DNA of 64,000 bases from Pseudopithomyces maydicus (GCA_026873275.1 JANTUC010000011.1:1550001-1614000); one strand, 5' to 3'; positions 13,801-25,606 are shown, numbered from the stretch's first letter. The notes: a model not told the origin generated them from the sequence alone. Program-made: numbers and translations.

Positions 13801-14964
13801 CTGGTGTATCGCATCTTGGACTTTATGTAACGATGTGGCAGAAAGCAGCTCTCCGATAGGAAATTCGCGCATCAGCTGGTTGTACTTGATCACCTTTTCA
13901 TGGGTCTCTTTCAAACCAGTATCCGCGCTGAAGCTGACGGTTGCTTGGAATCGCTTCGCATTCTTGAGGACGTCCAGTGTTAGTTTCACGCCAGGGCTCT
14001 TCAATTGTGCTTCGATCTCATCCAATCTGTTTTCCATCGACAGCCAGAAGTTGATCTCTTGAGTTGCTGTACCAGTAGACACTTGTCTGTTGGTCTTGGT
14101 GATAGTCTGGATGGACTTGATCCATCCGTTGACAGTGGCCTGCAAGCCATTCAAAAAGGTACTGTCTGTTACAAGGTGAACGGGCAAATAATCTGGCGAT
14201 GGCGTCTTCTTCTCCGCTTCTGCAGTCTCTACGGCACCCTTAATCATAGGATGAAGCGGAAGGAGCAGTTGCGGGATCTCAACATTATCCCCCAAATTAC
14301 TCAGGGTCAAGTCCAACTCGCGGAATTTCCTCTGCGCAGCCGGGATACCTGATCGGGCCTCACTGTCACCTTTCAAAGATGTTCCTGCCAAGCTCTGCTG
14401 GCCTTTCGTAAAGGTATTAAAGTACGGTTGGACGGAATTATGTATCATCGAACGTATGAACTCGTAAGGAGAAGCATCTTTGGAGGAAGCGGTGTTGAAA
14501 GCGGAAAAGCCGGGCAATGTAGCGATTTGCACTTGCTCGGTAAGGGGTATCGCAGAGTCTATGGGTATCGCTCGCTTGCTAATAACAACGAAGGCGGCGC
14601 ACGTAGGGGAGTCTACAAGTTCGGAAGAAATAGTGTAAGAAAAGTGCTGGGTGACGCCTGTGACTGTAATTAGCGGGGTCGCTCCTTCCTCGTTCGCAGA
14701 TGTCGGCATACCGTTTTCAGTACCGTCGCCATCGAGACGAGCCTCGTCCAGCCGATCCTTTACCAGGTATAGGACTTGCTGTGACTCGGTCGCAAAGCGA
14801 GTGCAGCGTTGTAGAGTTTCATCGATGCGGGACGGCGAGAACAAGCTGCCGGGCGCGTGTAGGTCTGGGCTGGATGCGCCGAGGTTGACTTCGAGGACCC
14901 TCTCAAGGTAGTCGACGATTATCTGGGGGTCGATGGCGGGCGGTGCCGGGCTGGGCGAGCGCAT
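1870..14964 (-). CDS. nudA: Cytoplasmic dynein 1 heavy chain
   Basis: Minus-end-directed microtubule motor ATPase. In filamentous fungi it moves nuclei and early endosomes. The N-terminal tail (DHC_N1) and linker are followed by four intact P-loops: AAA1 GPAGTGKT (about residue 1940), AAA2 GSSGSGKS (2230), AAA3 GPPGSGKT (2600) and AAA4 GVSGSGKT (2940). Then come the coiled-coil stalk with the microtubule-binding domain (about 3300-3500), AAA5/6 and the C-terminal domain. One intron is clear, 2335-2387 (donor GTAAGT). The frame breaks at two five-base G/C runs, 11919-11923 and 5026-5030. In both, one extra base restores the conserved NPP motif, and the total then becomes 4,348 codons, the usual fungal size. 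The ATG at 14964 is used here. A better start may be the ATG at 15005, giving 14 more residues (MEGPLSPGG...), if the C6 run at 14979-14984 is also one base short. The gene is probably intact in the organism. Confidence 0.97.
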
Positions 14965-15595
14965 GCTGCCGTTGGAGGCCCCCCTGGAGAAAGTGGTCCC
15001 TCCATGTTGACTGTTTAGATGTGATTTCGGGGAAGAGACATATAGCTGGCCGCGTCCTTAGAGATATCCTGGATACGGCGGTGGAGAGTGTTCGGGACGT
15101 CGAGAAAGGAGAGTGCAGAGAGCCCGGTGGCGATGGTGGTCGAGTGCGTGGGTGCACGGTATGTCGTTCCCCAGAGCGAAAGTTGGGAAGACGCGACGGG
15201 TCCGTGCGGCGGGAGACGCGAGCTGTCCAACGCACACCGCGTGCAGGGGTCTTCTCCAGACACTAACGCGATTGGATTGGCGCCTCAGTGGCGGAAGCCG
15301 TTGCGATCCTCTATCAGGGGAACTATGGAATCGCGGGAGTGGCGGGCTCAGGTGTGGTGAGTGGCTTACAGCAGGCGTTGCTGTCTCTTACTTATTTACA
15401 CGCACACGAAAAGCCATCCAGAGGACGCGCGGACAAGAGGCGGCGGGCAACAATTGTCACGTGACTTACCTTTCCATGGGTCCACGAACTTGAGCCGGTG
15501 CCGGGATTATGGGTAATCCTACACACGGTTTGCTTCGCATCACACATATCAGACGGAATAATCAAAGCATTGGTCGCATGAAAAATCACAGACAA
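14965..15595. other. Dynein promoter region and CLC 3' flank
   Basis: Spacer between two minus-strand genes. It should hold the dynein promoter and 5' UTR, including the likely true start codon at 15003-15005. No other gene is visible. Confidence 0.5.
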
Positions 15596-18262
15596 CTACC
15601 TGACACTACCTCTCCCTCGGTCCTCAAGTTCGACCTGAGCATCGTCCTCACTCTCCCTCAGTCCTCCTCCGTCCATCTCTCTATGCCTCGTCACAATAGG
15701 GCTCGTCAGCCTAACACCCCGCCCACCGCCTGCTCTACCTTTGGCCCTCCCCAACAAGCCAGCTGCCCACCCGGCAACAGTCCTGATGACGCCCCACAAC
15801 TTCTCATGCCCCTCATCCAAGCTCCTGGCAACCTGCGGATTGTCATGCGCTTCGACCTTGAACTGATACTTGAGGCAGTCCTTCACGGTTACAAGACCGG
15901 TCAGTCGTCCGCGGTACTCAATGAGTATCACGCGTGGACCCATCTTCTTGAAAAGCTCCATCACCGTCTCGAGCGGGAGCCGAGGGTGGACAGCTAGAGG
16001 TGTAGGGTCCATGAACTTAGAGAGGTCGATCTGAAGCTGGCCAGACGTCGCTGAGATGGTGTCGAAAGAGGCGGATGGGAACTGCGATGATGGGGTGAGG
16101 CTGTGATTGTTGTTGCCGGGCGTGACGAAGGAGCACCGTGCGTGGCCTGGTGCCATCTGGTCTTTCTTGGCTCGGTCGATGGCATAGCGTAGTTCTGTGC
16201 GGCCTATGTATCCAACCAGGGTCTTAGATTGTGCGTCTTCGACGATGGGGTAACCCTGGTATTGATTCTCGTTCATGATGCGTTCCAATGCTCGTAACTC
16301 GAGCCCATCGGCGGGCAGGGACACAACATGCGACGCCATGACCTGCGAGACAGGCACGCCGAATGTGTGCTCCTCTTTGTTGTCCAAGAATGGGTATCCG
16401 TTGAGGTAGATCATTCGGTCTGCAATGCCGCCGTGACCAAATCGTTCGCTTACGGCTTTCGTGACACCGACTACGACCATGGTCGGTAAAATGTAGGTTA
16501 GAGCACCCGTGATCTCGAACATAATAACCACCGTGGATACTGTGATATGCATGATGCCACTCAGCGCCGCTCCTGCACCGAGGAAGGCGTAGGTGCCAGG
16601 TGTGATGCATGGCACGTCCGGTTGGCAAGCAGCGAAGAAGGCCGAGTCAGGGAACGACTCGTGCAGCCACTGCACGAAAATCCCTACCATTCTCCCAAAA
16701 GAAGCTCCAATCGCCATGGACGGTACAAAGATACCGGCGGGCACCTTGCACCCAAAGGATACTATGACAAGCAATGTGCGTAAAATTGTAGCTATTGCAA
16801 GCGAGAACATCATATGCCAGCGGTTTCCGGGCCTGCAGTTCGTTAGACGTGCTAAATGTTGCAATCATCAGAGACTTACTCGCAAAGCTCATCATAATCA
16901 TGATCCCCTCGCACTCCTGAAAGAGTATCTCCATGCTTTCCGTCATGTCAATTCGGAGAAACATATTCGGATAGCAGATAATGGCCGTGAGAACAGCCAG
17001 CACCACAGCCTCCGTGATCTGGTAGTTGCTCAGATATTTCTTGCGAAACACCTGCATTCTCAGATTCCACTTCATGACGAACGCACCGTACAGACCGCCG
17101 AACACTCCAATAATCAAGTAAAACAGTATCTCGAAGAAGTGCCACGTCCGATCGTACTTGACCTGAAACATGACGAGTTGGCCAGTCCTGAAAGGATTCA
17201 TAGCGGCGAGGACAGCCGTCGCCACTAGTGCGCAGAAGTAACTTCTCCACAAAGTCTTCAGGGGGAAGTAGTTAGACATTTCCTCCAGGGAAAATAAGAC
17301 GCCTCCGATCGGGCTACCGAACGCAACAGCCACACCTGCTGCTGCACTTGCGCTGAGGATCTCACGCGTCTTGGCTGCGTTCCGTCGATATTTGTCGAAG
17401 AAGCGCGATATGACGTTACCGGTACACACTGCATAGTGCACGCTGGGTCCTTCTTTTCCCACCGATAGTCCAGAGGCGATTGCAAGCGGCAGGCCAATCG
17501 ATTTGATCAGCAGCGTCCACGCGCCTAGGAACCCTTTCATCACGAAGCCCGCGATGATGCACTTCATTTCCGATATGCCTGACCCTGCGGCATAGGGCGC
17601 AAAGCTCTTGACCAACGTAGCGGCTGTGAGAGAGAATAGCGCTGCGAAGAGGATATAGAGGATATAGTTGACGGGCCAGAAACCGCTCCAGCGCTTCCAT
17701 TCGGGACATCCTATATCTCGTCAGCAACGCTCGTCCCAGAATCCCAAAGATAGCGCTATAATCCACGTACCACTCTCAGCACCCCAGCAACAAAAGTTCT
17801 CATTGAGATAAAAAGCAGTCTCGCAATGTCCCAGCTTGATATCCGCAAGCCACTCCGTAATAATATTCAAACACGCCGCGATAAGCCCAATCGCCGAGCC
17901 CACCAGCGTTACCACAATCCAAGCCTGCCCCGCATCATACGCCTCATACAGCCTCCTCCTCCATCCCACCCTGCCTCTCCCCCATAGCTGTCTCTTTGTT
18001 TCCGCCTCGCTTTCCGCCGTAGCTGTTCCCGCGCGGCATCCTGCACCCAATCGATGGTGGTAAAATCCTCATACCGCTTTATCTCGGCGATCTCCTCGAC
18101 GATGGCATGGCTCACGGTTGCCTCCTGCGTGGCTTCGGGGTCGTGTTCGGGGTCTGGCGGGAGGGAGTTGGAGGTGGGGCGGCGGCGCAGGGAGGGTGCG
18201 AAGGAGGAGGAGCGATTCATGGGGGCGCGGGAGCGCGAGCGCGAGGCTGAGGAGCGATCCAT
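15596..18262 (-). CDS. CLC-family voltage-gated chloride channel/exchanger with CBS domains
   Basis: Membrane chloride channel or Cl-/H+ exchanger of the yeast GEF1 class, acting in Golgi/endosome ion and pH balance. About 853 residues. A cytosolic N-terminus is followed by the multi-helix CLC core with the signature stretches GSGISEMK (selectivity loop), GKEGPSVHYA (gating glutamate), GSPIGGVLFSLEE and GIFVPSMAIGA, then two CBS repeats (GVPVSQVM... and DPTPLAVHP...). Exons are 18262-17771, 17710-16880 and 16832-15596, with introns at 17711-17770 (GTACGT donor) and 16833-16879 (GTAAGT donor). Two frame breaks lie in C runs (17979-17983 and 16905-16908). One base restored in each recovers the conserved YDAGQAWIVV and CEGDHDYDELC segments and a total divisible by three. 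It is divergently transcribed from the carboxypeptidase gene. Confidence 0.95.
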
Positions 18263-18931
18263 CGCATGGTTGGAGTGGTGCGGCGGAGGGAGCGTTGCGC
18301 AAGATGGTGATGGGGGAGCTCTGGGGAAGCTCGCGTGTAAGCCACTCGGGTGGCGCAGTTACCCGCCGTTAGCGTTCAGCCGCAGCGACGACTTGCTTTG
18401 GGGCATTCCCTTTGCAAGAGCTTCATATCATTTCTTGCTTATTCGTCAGTTGTTACAAATTCCTAACCGTGAAATTGATGGTTTTCATCTTTCTAGACTA
18501 GCACCTGGGGTTGGCCACCTGATTCGCCCTTGGACCATCAGAATCACATTGTGCTTCAAATCGACTGTTTTGATACATTCTACCATTTATAATCGGATAT
18601 CCGAGTACCGTGTCCGCATATCCGAAAAATCGGAGCTGGTCTCGTTCATCTATTCCGAGCGCTGTGATTCAGACGATCTCTAGGTTCAATAAAGCTGCTC
18701 TAGGCCCAGATAGGAAGGAGCTTTTGCCTATCCCGACCTCGAACATCTGAACTCCATCCTTCGTTCTTGTGTTTATTATCGCGTCGAGTATCCCATCATC
18801 CATCCATAACTTGAGCCATCTTAGTCCTTGGGTTGTTTTTGTATATTCGCGGTTTTGACGTTCAATCGGCAGCCCATTTGAGTAGAGCCTCTACCAGTCG
18901 TGACATTGAGCGGTGCAGCTCCATTGCAATC
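18263..18931. promoter_or_regulatory. Divergent promoter region, CLC channel / carboxypeptidase
   Basis: About 670 bp shared by two genes that point away from each other. It contains a perfect 12-bp palindrome at 18593-18604 and a nearby half copy (ATATCCGA). No coding sequence is supported. Confidence 0.5.
18593..18604. promoter_or_regulatory. 12-bp palindrome TCGGATATCCGA, possible Zn2Cys6-type site
   Basis: Inverted CGG/CCG half sites with a 4-bp spacer, about 330 bp from either start codon. A second ATATCCGA follows at about 18618. CGG-type palindromes are bound by fungal Zn2Cys6 factors, but which factor would bind here is unknown. Confidence 0.3.
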
Positions 18932-20401
18932 ATGAAGCTCGCCCTCACATCGTTCCTGCCAGCGTTAGCCTTCGGGGCTCGCATATCCCAGATACCTTTC
19001 CAGGAGGTCCCAGAGGCGGGCGCGTTTCAAATCCACCAGAGCGAATATTCCGAGCACCATTCAATCCGCATAAAGCAACAACAAGACGACTCACTATGCG
19101 ATGCCCACTCTAAGCAGTACACCGGATGGCTCGATGTCGGCTCAAAGCACCTCTTCTTCTGGTATTTTGAGTCTCAGAATTCGCCATCCGAGGACCCATT
19201 GGTGCTCTGGCTGACCGGAGGACCCGGTGGCTCCTCTATGATTGGAATGCTCCAAGAAAACGGACCTTGCCTGATCAACAAGGATGGTAACGGTACTCAT
19301 TACAACGAGTTCGGATGGAGTAAGAATGCGAATTTGCTCTACATCGACTCCCCAGCTGGGGTAGGCTTCAGCTACGTCGACGAAGGGATCCCGCTGCCAG
19401 GAGACAGCTTCACCACCGCCGAAGACCTCCACCACTTCCTCCAAATCTTCACGGGAGACGTCTTCCCAGATCTCGCAGATCGCGAGTTCCACATCACAGG
19501 CGAGAGCTACGGTGGCCATTACTGCCCCGCACTCGGCGCCCAGATCGTCTCCCAGAACCTCCTGTATCCCAAACGCCAGCAAATCAATCTCCGCTCCATC
19601 TTCGTCGGAAACGCATACGTCTCCCCAGTCGACACTGCCTTCGGCTACTGGGAAACACTCTGCACGACCAACCCCGGCATCGCCGAACCCGTCTTCAACA
19701 AAACACGATGCGACATCATGGCCGCCAACCTCCCGCGTTGTCTCGACCTTGCTCGCCTCTGCTATGCGCATCCCGACCCTGCTATCTGCGAGGCTGGAGG
19801 ACAGGTCTGCTGGGACGGCGTGATCAAGTACTACGACGGCGAATCCGGCGAAAGCGGCAACCGGAACCGCTTCGACATCAGCACACCCTGTAAATCAGGT
19901 GACGACCTGTGCTACCTCGAAGCCCAATGGATAGAAAACTATCTGAACCAGCCCCACGTGTTCGAAGCGCTGCACGTCCCCAAGGCAGTCGGAAACTACA
20001 GCATCTACAACATGAACGTCGAGTTCGCCTTCGAGCTCACCGGGGACCAGGGCATCAGTCTGCAGCCGCAGGTCCTCTACCTCCTCGACAACGGCGTCGA
20101 TGTGCTGTTCTACCAGGGGAATTACGACCTTGCGTGCAATACGGCGGGGAATATTCGGTGGGCGGAGGCGATGCCTTGGAAGGGCCAGCCTGCGTTTGTG
20201 GCGCAGCCGAGGAAGGCGTGGAAGCATGCTGGGGAGGAGGTGGGCTGGTTCAAGGAGGTGAAGGTTGAGACGAGGAGTGGGAGGGAAACTACTTTTGCGG
20301 TGAGCACGGTCGATGCTGCGGGCCATATGGTGCCGTATGATAAGCCGGAGGCGGGGTTGGCGTTGGTGGAGAGATGGATTAGGGAGCGGAGCTTTGCTTG
20401 A
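18932..20401 (+). CDS. Secreted/vacuolar serine carboxypeptidase (peptidase family S10)
   Basis: Removes C-terminal residues from peptides at acidic pH, in the vacuole or outside the cell. 489 residues, no intron. The start is the ATG at 18932 because it opens directly on a signal peptide (MKLALTSFLPALAFGARIS); the upstream in-frame residues are not signal-like. The carboxypeptidase Y-type core is complete: oxyanion-hole region WLTGGPGGSS, nucleophile in GESYGGHY (Ser about 192), Asp in GNYDLACNT (about 399) and His in AAGHMVPYDKP (about 465), with several cysteines and N-glycosylation sequons. The tyrosine-tryptophan rich substrate loop is also present. There is no GPI or membrane anchor at the C-terminus. 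The frame is unbroken, unlike several of its neighbours. Confidence 0.95.
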   Translation: MKLALTSFLPALAFGARISQIPFQEVPEAGAFQIHQSEYSEHHSIRIKQQQDDSLCDAHSKQYTGWLDVGSKHLFFWYFESQNSPSEDPLVLWLTGGPGGSSMIGMLQENGPCLINKDGNGTHYNEFGWSKNANLLYIDSPAGVGFSYVDEGIPLPGDSFTTAEDLHHFLQIFTGDVFPDLADREFHITGESYGGHYCPALGAQIVSQNLLYPKRQQINLRSIFVGNAYVSPVDTAFGYWETLCTTNPGIAEPVFNKTRCDIMAANLPRCLDLARLCYAHPDPAICEAGGQVCWDGVIKYYDGESGESGNRNRFDISTPCKSGDDLCYLEAQWIENYLNQPHVFEALHVPKAVGNYSIYNMNVEFAFELTGDQGISLQPQVLYLLDNGVDVLFYQGNYDLACNTAGNIRWAEAMPWKGQPAFVAQPRKAWKHAGEEVGWFKEVKVETRSGRETTFAVSTVDAAGHMVPYDKPEAGLALVERWIRERSFA

Positions 20402-21440
20402 ATGAAGGGGTGGTGTTGATAATTACCAATGCGGAATATACTTGTTACGTATACCAAAGACGAGCAGGGTGATTCGGTAGAGAAAAAGAAGCAACAGAGT
20501 AGCTGACCAGATCAAAATATGATTAAAAAAAAAGAAAGACATCCCACCCCTTGACAGCAAAAACGGCGTGCATGTTTTTGCTTCGATTTTGTATAATGAG
20601 CAGCAGAGTAGTTGAGTACAGATAAAGATTTCTTTTAAAACAAAGCTGTCGTCCCCTCTTGTGACGGTAGGAAAACTTGCATACATATATCTTTGGCGTG
20701 CATAAAGATGTCATGGAAAAAAAGGATTCACGATTGGCCGAATTCTCGAACGACTAGAATATACTACGTCAGTGTGCCGGTAAACGTTCTGATTTTTGAA
20801 AAAGTAGTAGCTGGGCATGAGCTGATTAGATGAAAACGGTTGGTTAGAGAAAAAAGCTGTCTGACCTCTTTTTATGGTATAAAAAGTGGCATAAATGAAG
20901 ATTGAGGCAAAAGCTATGCCGGTCTATATGCATGGTGAAAGGTTGTATTCAAAATGTATGTTTCATGTTGAGCTTAACAATGTCCCGTCACCACCTCTTT
21001 CCGTTTGCAAGATCAAAATGAAGAAAGTGACAAAACCTTTCACGTGGCACGGTGGTAAAGTGTGCCCCAAAAAGTGGACTGCGGTCGTTTGGCAATGACG
21101 GGCCGGGGCGATCCCTGGTAGTCGCTTACCGCATTCAAGCTGAGTCACGTGTATGCATTCACACCTAGGCACGTCCTGCACCCCTAACTGGTTCGCGTAC
21201 CAAAGCTCAGGCCTCAATGACCGTATTTCCCGTTCTACCAACGGAATACGAGTAAGTGTTTCCCCAGCGATAGTATATAGGCACTCCCTAGGGGCAGCTT
21301 TGTATCACTGTCCCACTACCGCAGCACCCTCTACCAAACACCCCCCCCTCCCCTCCCCCGCCTCCCTCAGCGAAAGATCAGTCTTTTATCGCGTGGATCA
21401 TCCAGATCTTCCGCAACCACAGCCAGGCCACCTCGCGGCC
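20402..21440. other. Intergenic region, no gene recognised
   Basis: About 1 kb, AT-richer than the flanking genes. The last 150 bp before 21441 are pyrimidine-rich and look like the core promoter/5' UTR of the next gene. I see no coding signal or repeat family. Confidence 0.45.
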
Positions 21441-22508
21441 ATGGCGACTCTTTGTGAGCAAATCATGCACTCGTTGAACCCCAATGATATCGCCAACGCT
21501 CTCCAAGGTGTCACCGTTCCTGTTCATCCTGACCGGATGATGGAGCCTCTAGAAAATATCATCCTGCAGCTGAACCATGCCATCTCTGTTGCTCCCGACA
21601 GCGCCATCACTGTCGCATCTATGCATCAATCTGCCCTCGCATCTATCAAGTCTCACCTGGGTGACTTGAAAGAGTCTCGCGCATCAATCAAGAAGATTGA
21701 GCAAGATTTCACGCAGGAACTTATCGCCACCCAATACAAGATCGATGCCGTCATGCACAACGGTGTCCTCAAGTTGGAGGATCAGCAAGACACCATCGCT
21801 CTACTGTGTCAGACAATAACGGAGATGCGATCCATGTACAACGACGACATTGGAACTCGGAAGGATATTCTTTTGCAGCAGGAGGAGCAAGCCTCAGCGG
21901 CACTATCACGAGCTCGCAACTTGCTGAGCCACACGGAGGTATCCACTATGGTCGAAGGAATTGCGCGAGCGGACCTGACCCACGTACTTGAGCAGGGATG
22001 GCGCCACAAATATGCTCATACCCTACTGAACGATGGCATCGTAGTATGGGTATCTCGCGGCAACCAATTCGCCACTCTCATGACCCAGGCCATGATGGAC
22101 ATTACCGACTTCTGCCTCCTCGTCCAACCGACCCAACTCTGCCTCAACCCAGAATACGTGAGCAACATCAAGGAGAAATATCAGCTGGACTACGTAAGCA
22201 CAGACTTCGGCGAGCTTGACATCACGATCGACCTCCGCGACGTGGAGGAGCTTCGTTATGTGAAGCGCCGGGCGGTCATTCCGGAGGCAGGCGACAAGAA
22301 CAGCACGCACTATGAGCAGCCACAATTCCGCCATTGTGTATCCATCAAGATGAATGGTGGTAGGGAATACTTCTTGGCAGATCGGAAGAACGAGGAACGC
22401 GGCAAAACCTGGGCAGGTCTTCAGGGCACCCAGGATGGTTCGCCTAGCTTGCTCTATCGCACGCTGCTGGAGTCTTGGAAAGAGGCCAAGAAGGACCGCG
22501 ATAATTGA
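21441..22508 (+). CDS. Hypothetical protein with a coiled-coil N-terminal half
   Basis: 355 residues, no intron needed. The ATG at 21441 (MATLCEQIMHSLNP) is chosen. The frame is open for another 96 codons upstream, but that part is proline/serine-rich and reads like 5' UTR. Residues about 50-180 are helical with heptad-like spacing (HLGDLKESRASIKKIEQDF), which suggests a coiled coil. The C-terminal half (about 180-350) mixes strands and charged segments, with ELDITIDLRDVEEL and CVSIKMNGGREYFLAD. There is no signal peptide, membrane segment or known motif. I do not recognise the family. Base composition and codon use match the neighbouring genes, and the protein is not low-complexity, so it is probably a real lineage-restricted gene. 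Confidence 0.75.
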   Translation: MATLCEQIMHSLNPNDIANALQGVTVPVHPDRMMEPLENIILQLNHAISVAPDSAITVASMHQSALASIKSHLGDLKESRASIKKIEQDFTQELIATQYKIDAVMHNGVLKLEDQQDTIALLCQTITEMRSMYNDDIGTRKDILLQQEEQASAALSRARNLLSHTEVSTMVEGIARADLTHVLEQGWRHKYAHTLLNDGIVVWVSRGNQFATLMTQAMMDITDFCLLVQPTQLCLNPEYVSNIKEKYQLDYVSTDFGELDITIDLRDVEELRYVKRRAVIPEAGDKNSTHYEQPQFRHCVSIKMNGGREYFLADRKNEERGKTWAGLQGTQDGSPSLLYRTLLESWKEAKKDRDN

Positions 22509-22864
22509 AGAAAGGATCCAATAACGACGATCAAGTCGTATTCATGCCAGGGTAATGAGCCCTGGTAATCAACGACGACATAACGACAGCTTGTTTCTGT
22601 TGTCGCATTGTCGATTGTGCCAATGTCCCCAGCCTATATGCTCACCCTATTCTTTGTCTTTCTGAGCATCACTTAGGCTGAGTGGCTGAAACCTTGTCTC
22701 TCCTTTGTCAATGTCTTTATAGCTCTACACACCCCTTTCATTTCTCGCCGCCAGCCCCTTGCACAGACTCCAGCAACATCAGATCGCCTCCTCACAGTAA
22801 GGGTCGAAAAAAAAAGAAATCGAAAAAGAAATCGAAAACGAGTCAGGAAAAAAATTAGACAAAA

Positions 22865-23421
22865 ATGGACAACTGGGACCACCACCAAAAAAACAACCCG
22901 CCACCACACCGACCTTCAACCCCCCAACCCGCACCCCGTCGACTCCGCCGCGATTCCAACCCCTTCCCCCCGTCCCCCCACACCTAAGCACCTTCCTCGC
23001 CTTCCTCAACCACTACACCTTCACCCCCACCGCCCAAACCGCCATCGCCCTCGCCCAAATGACCGCCTCCAAACGCCTGCCCCTCTCTCCAGCCCCTCAA
23101 CAGACCACTCTCCCTGTATCGCCCTCGCCCGCCGCCACCTCGTCACAATCTTCATATCCAGGGGCCCCGTCGCCGACGAAGAGGTCATGAATCCTAACAT
23201 GAATGATGTGTTCAGGGGCCCCATGAACCTGGGTGTGTGGCGGCTTGTGTACGAGTTGGCGGATATAGAGCAGGGGATTGGGGATAGATCGCAGAGGGGG
23301 AGGATGAAGAAGGAGTTGGCGGGGCAGTTGGTGAGGTGTCTTCAGTGGGAGGGGGAGAGGAGGTGGATAGGAGGGGGAGGCGAGGAGGTTGGTGGAGGAT
23401 ATTTTTCCGGAGGAGGGGTGA
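22865..23421 (+). CDS. Hypothetical protein, frame broken at G/C runs
   Basis: No single frame is long here, but protein-like segments follow one another across three frames. The order is a start at 22865 (MDNWDHHQK), HLSTFLAFLNHYTFTPTAQT from 22981, SPCIALARRHLVTIF and MNPNMNDVFRGPMNLGVW up to WRLVYELADIEQ, and finally RRLVEDIFPEEG before a TGA at 23419. The switches fall at C runs (about 22965-22980 and 23080-23083) and G runs (about 23340-23385). Four added bases give 187 codons. This is the same error type seen in conserved genes nearby, so I read it as one real gene of about 186 residues. I do not recognise the family. The alternative is a decayed gene. Confidence 0.5.
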
Positions 23422-24170
23422 GGGGTTTTTTTGTATGCATTTTTTCTTGGCTTTGGATATGGTGGATTTGGATGGGAGTTTGGAGAGATTTTCATATTGG
23501 TATATTGGGAGAGATTGTTAGAATGAAAATTTACAAGGAGATTGAACAGGATGAAAAGAAAAAAGAAAGTCAAGAGTTCTAGTGACGGGAATGAGAATAT
23601 TCGCGAGCACACAGCTGACGTTGAACGGTCATCTTGTTGCCGTGAAGCCTCTACCTCTATGTATCCTGGTTGTAAAAAGAAGAGCATGGTAGAGTTGGTA
23701 GTAGTAATAGCAATGCATGCTTAGAACTACCATGGCGCTAGTGTTTCTACACGACCCCCACGCTTCAACACTTCCCTCACCTACCTAGACCATATTCTTC
23801 AATGATCATCTGACTAATATGCTTTCTTTGACATACTTTTCATACCGTTTTTAAGCTTTCAAGAGAGCAACGTTATTTTCTCTAATTATTATTTTCTATC
23901 ACATGCATGTTCAAATATTGACGCAGATTGCGACATCTTTTTTCCAATCTATATAATGCAGTATCCACAAACATTCTATCTCCATAGTCATAGACAATAT
24001 CAAAAGCATTCATGCAGTCCCCCTCCAACCGCCAAGCCCCAAGCTCAAATCCACGCCCACCCCATCCCACCGACGTCAACGCCCCTCTTATCGATAAGCC
24101 ACAACCCAACTTTTTGTCGCCCACCCCACCACCAACCCAACCCAACAACACACCCACCCACCCACCCACC
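23422..24170. other. Intergenic region before ELP4
   Basis: Contains an AT-rich stretch (23800-24000) and a C-rich stretch just upstream of the ELP4 ATG, which is the likely promoter and 5' UTR. No gene is supported. Confidence 0.45.
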
Positions 24171-25529
24171 ATGGCCTTCCGGAAACGCAACACAGTCCTA
24201 ACCTCCTCTTCCCCCTCCTCCCCATCCTCCCCTTCCACACCCTCTACCTCTTCCCCCTCCCCTTCCTCCCCTCCACACACCCTCACACCCACGCCCCCTC
24301 CCCCAGGCACGCGCCCCTCCCCCATCTCAGGCCGCCCAACGACCTCGACGGGCGCCGCCTCCTCGATGCGATCCTCGCCGGCCACGCGGGGCTTCCGCTG
24401 GGCAACAGCGTGCTGATCGGGGAGACGGGGACGACGGACTACGCGGGGGCGCTGCTGCGGTTCTACGGCGCGGAGGGCGTGGTGCAGGGGCAGAGGGTGC
24501 ACGTTGTAGGTGTGGGCGAGGGGTGGGGGCGGGAGTTGCCTGGGGTGGCGGAGGGCAGGGATGCGGAGAGGGAGAGGAAACGGGAGGAGGGGAGGGAGAG
24601 GATGAAGATTGCTTGGAGGTATGAGGGGTTGGGGGCGTATGGGGGGAGAGATAGGGAGAGAGGTGCGTGTGTTTGTGATTGCGTTTGTGATTGCGTTGGG
24701 GGTTGGTGTGTGGAGTGGTGTTACGTTGCTTTAATGCGATGCTGTGCTGTGCTATGCGATGCCATGCTATGCGCTTGCTACATTTGTGAAAAGTGTCTGA
24801 GTGTGTGTAGGTTCCTCGACTGCGACGGGTGACGGGAAGGGCGACGAGGCCGTGTTCTGCCACACGTTTGATCTGGCGCGACGATTCACGTTCCCGGTCG
24901 GCACGGCGATTAATTACATTGCTATCCCGCGCACGAGCGGCTCGCCATTTACGGAGATCCTGAGGAACCTGCAGAGAGAGCTCGCTGCATCGCCGCCGGG
25001 CTCCGTCCACCGGGTCGTCATACCTTCGCTCCTGTCGCCCGCCTTATACCCGCCAAACTGCTCCCACCCATCCATCATCCTCCCGTTCCTCCACGGGCTC
25101 CGCGCCCTGCTCCGAAAATACTCTACTCGCCTCACGGCGATGATAACACTGCCCTTGACGCTGTACCCGCGGTCATCAGGCGTGGTGCGCTGGATGGAGA
25201 TCCTGTCCGACGGCGTGTTCGAGCTATCGCCGTTCCCATATTCACATCTGGAGTCGCTGGCGACGTCGGCGGGGGCCACCAAGGACGAGGAAAGACCGCA
25301 AGGCATGTTCGCGGTGCACAAGCTACCCGTATTCCATGAGAGGGGCGGCGGAGGCAGCACGGAGGGACTGGGAGAGGAGCTAGCGTTTACATTGAGTCGG
25401 AGGAAGTTTGTGATTGCCAAGTTCAGTCTGCCGCCGCTGGAGGGCGACACGGAGGCGCAAGAGGCGGCTGTGAGGGAGGCGGCTGGCGATGGGAATGCGC
25501 TCCCAGCGAAGAAGGATCTGGAGTTTTGA
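24171..25529 (+). CDS. ELP4: Elongator complex protein 4
   Basis: RecA-like subunit of the Elp4-5-6 subcomplex of Elongator, which modifies the wobble uridine of tRNAs. It begins MAFRKRNTVL with a Ser/Pro linker, then RPTTSTG, the P-loop-like region LIGETGTTDYAGALLRFYGAEG, HVVGV and MKIAWRYEGLG. After an intron (24663-24810, donor GTGCGT) it continues FCHTFDLARRF, IPRTSGSP and LTLYPRSSGVVRW, and ends at 25529. About 403 residues. The frame breaks once, near 24335-24365, between TTSTG and LDAILAGHAG. One missing base explains it and makes the total divisible by three. The intron carries a short direct repeat (TTTGTGATTGCG, two copies). The 3' end converges on the small membrane-protein gene. 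Confidence 0.9.
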
Positions 25530-25606
25530 AGTGTCGGTGGTCGGATGGGGTTATGTAGCCGGTCATGTGGTATACCAAGAAGGATTCGGGCGTGCGTCGA
25601 CGGCGC

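Noticed and set aside
1870..14964. Dynein as a pseudogene
   Set aside because: The only lesions are single bases missing at G/C runs of the type found in many other conserved genes here, and all AAA motifs are intact.
18833..18931. Upstream extension of the carboxypeptidase
   Set aside because: The in-frame residues before 18932 would mask the signal peptide; the upstream start is not an ATG.
24327..25010. 227-codon minus-strand frame across ELP4
   Set aside because: Composition is Pro/Arg/Ser-rich shadow sequence of a G/C-rich gene; ELP4 on the plus strand is clear.
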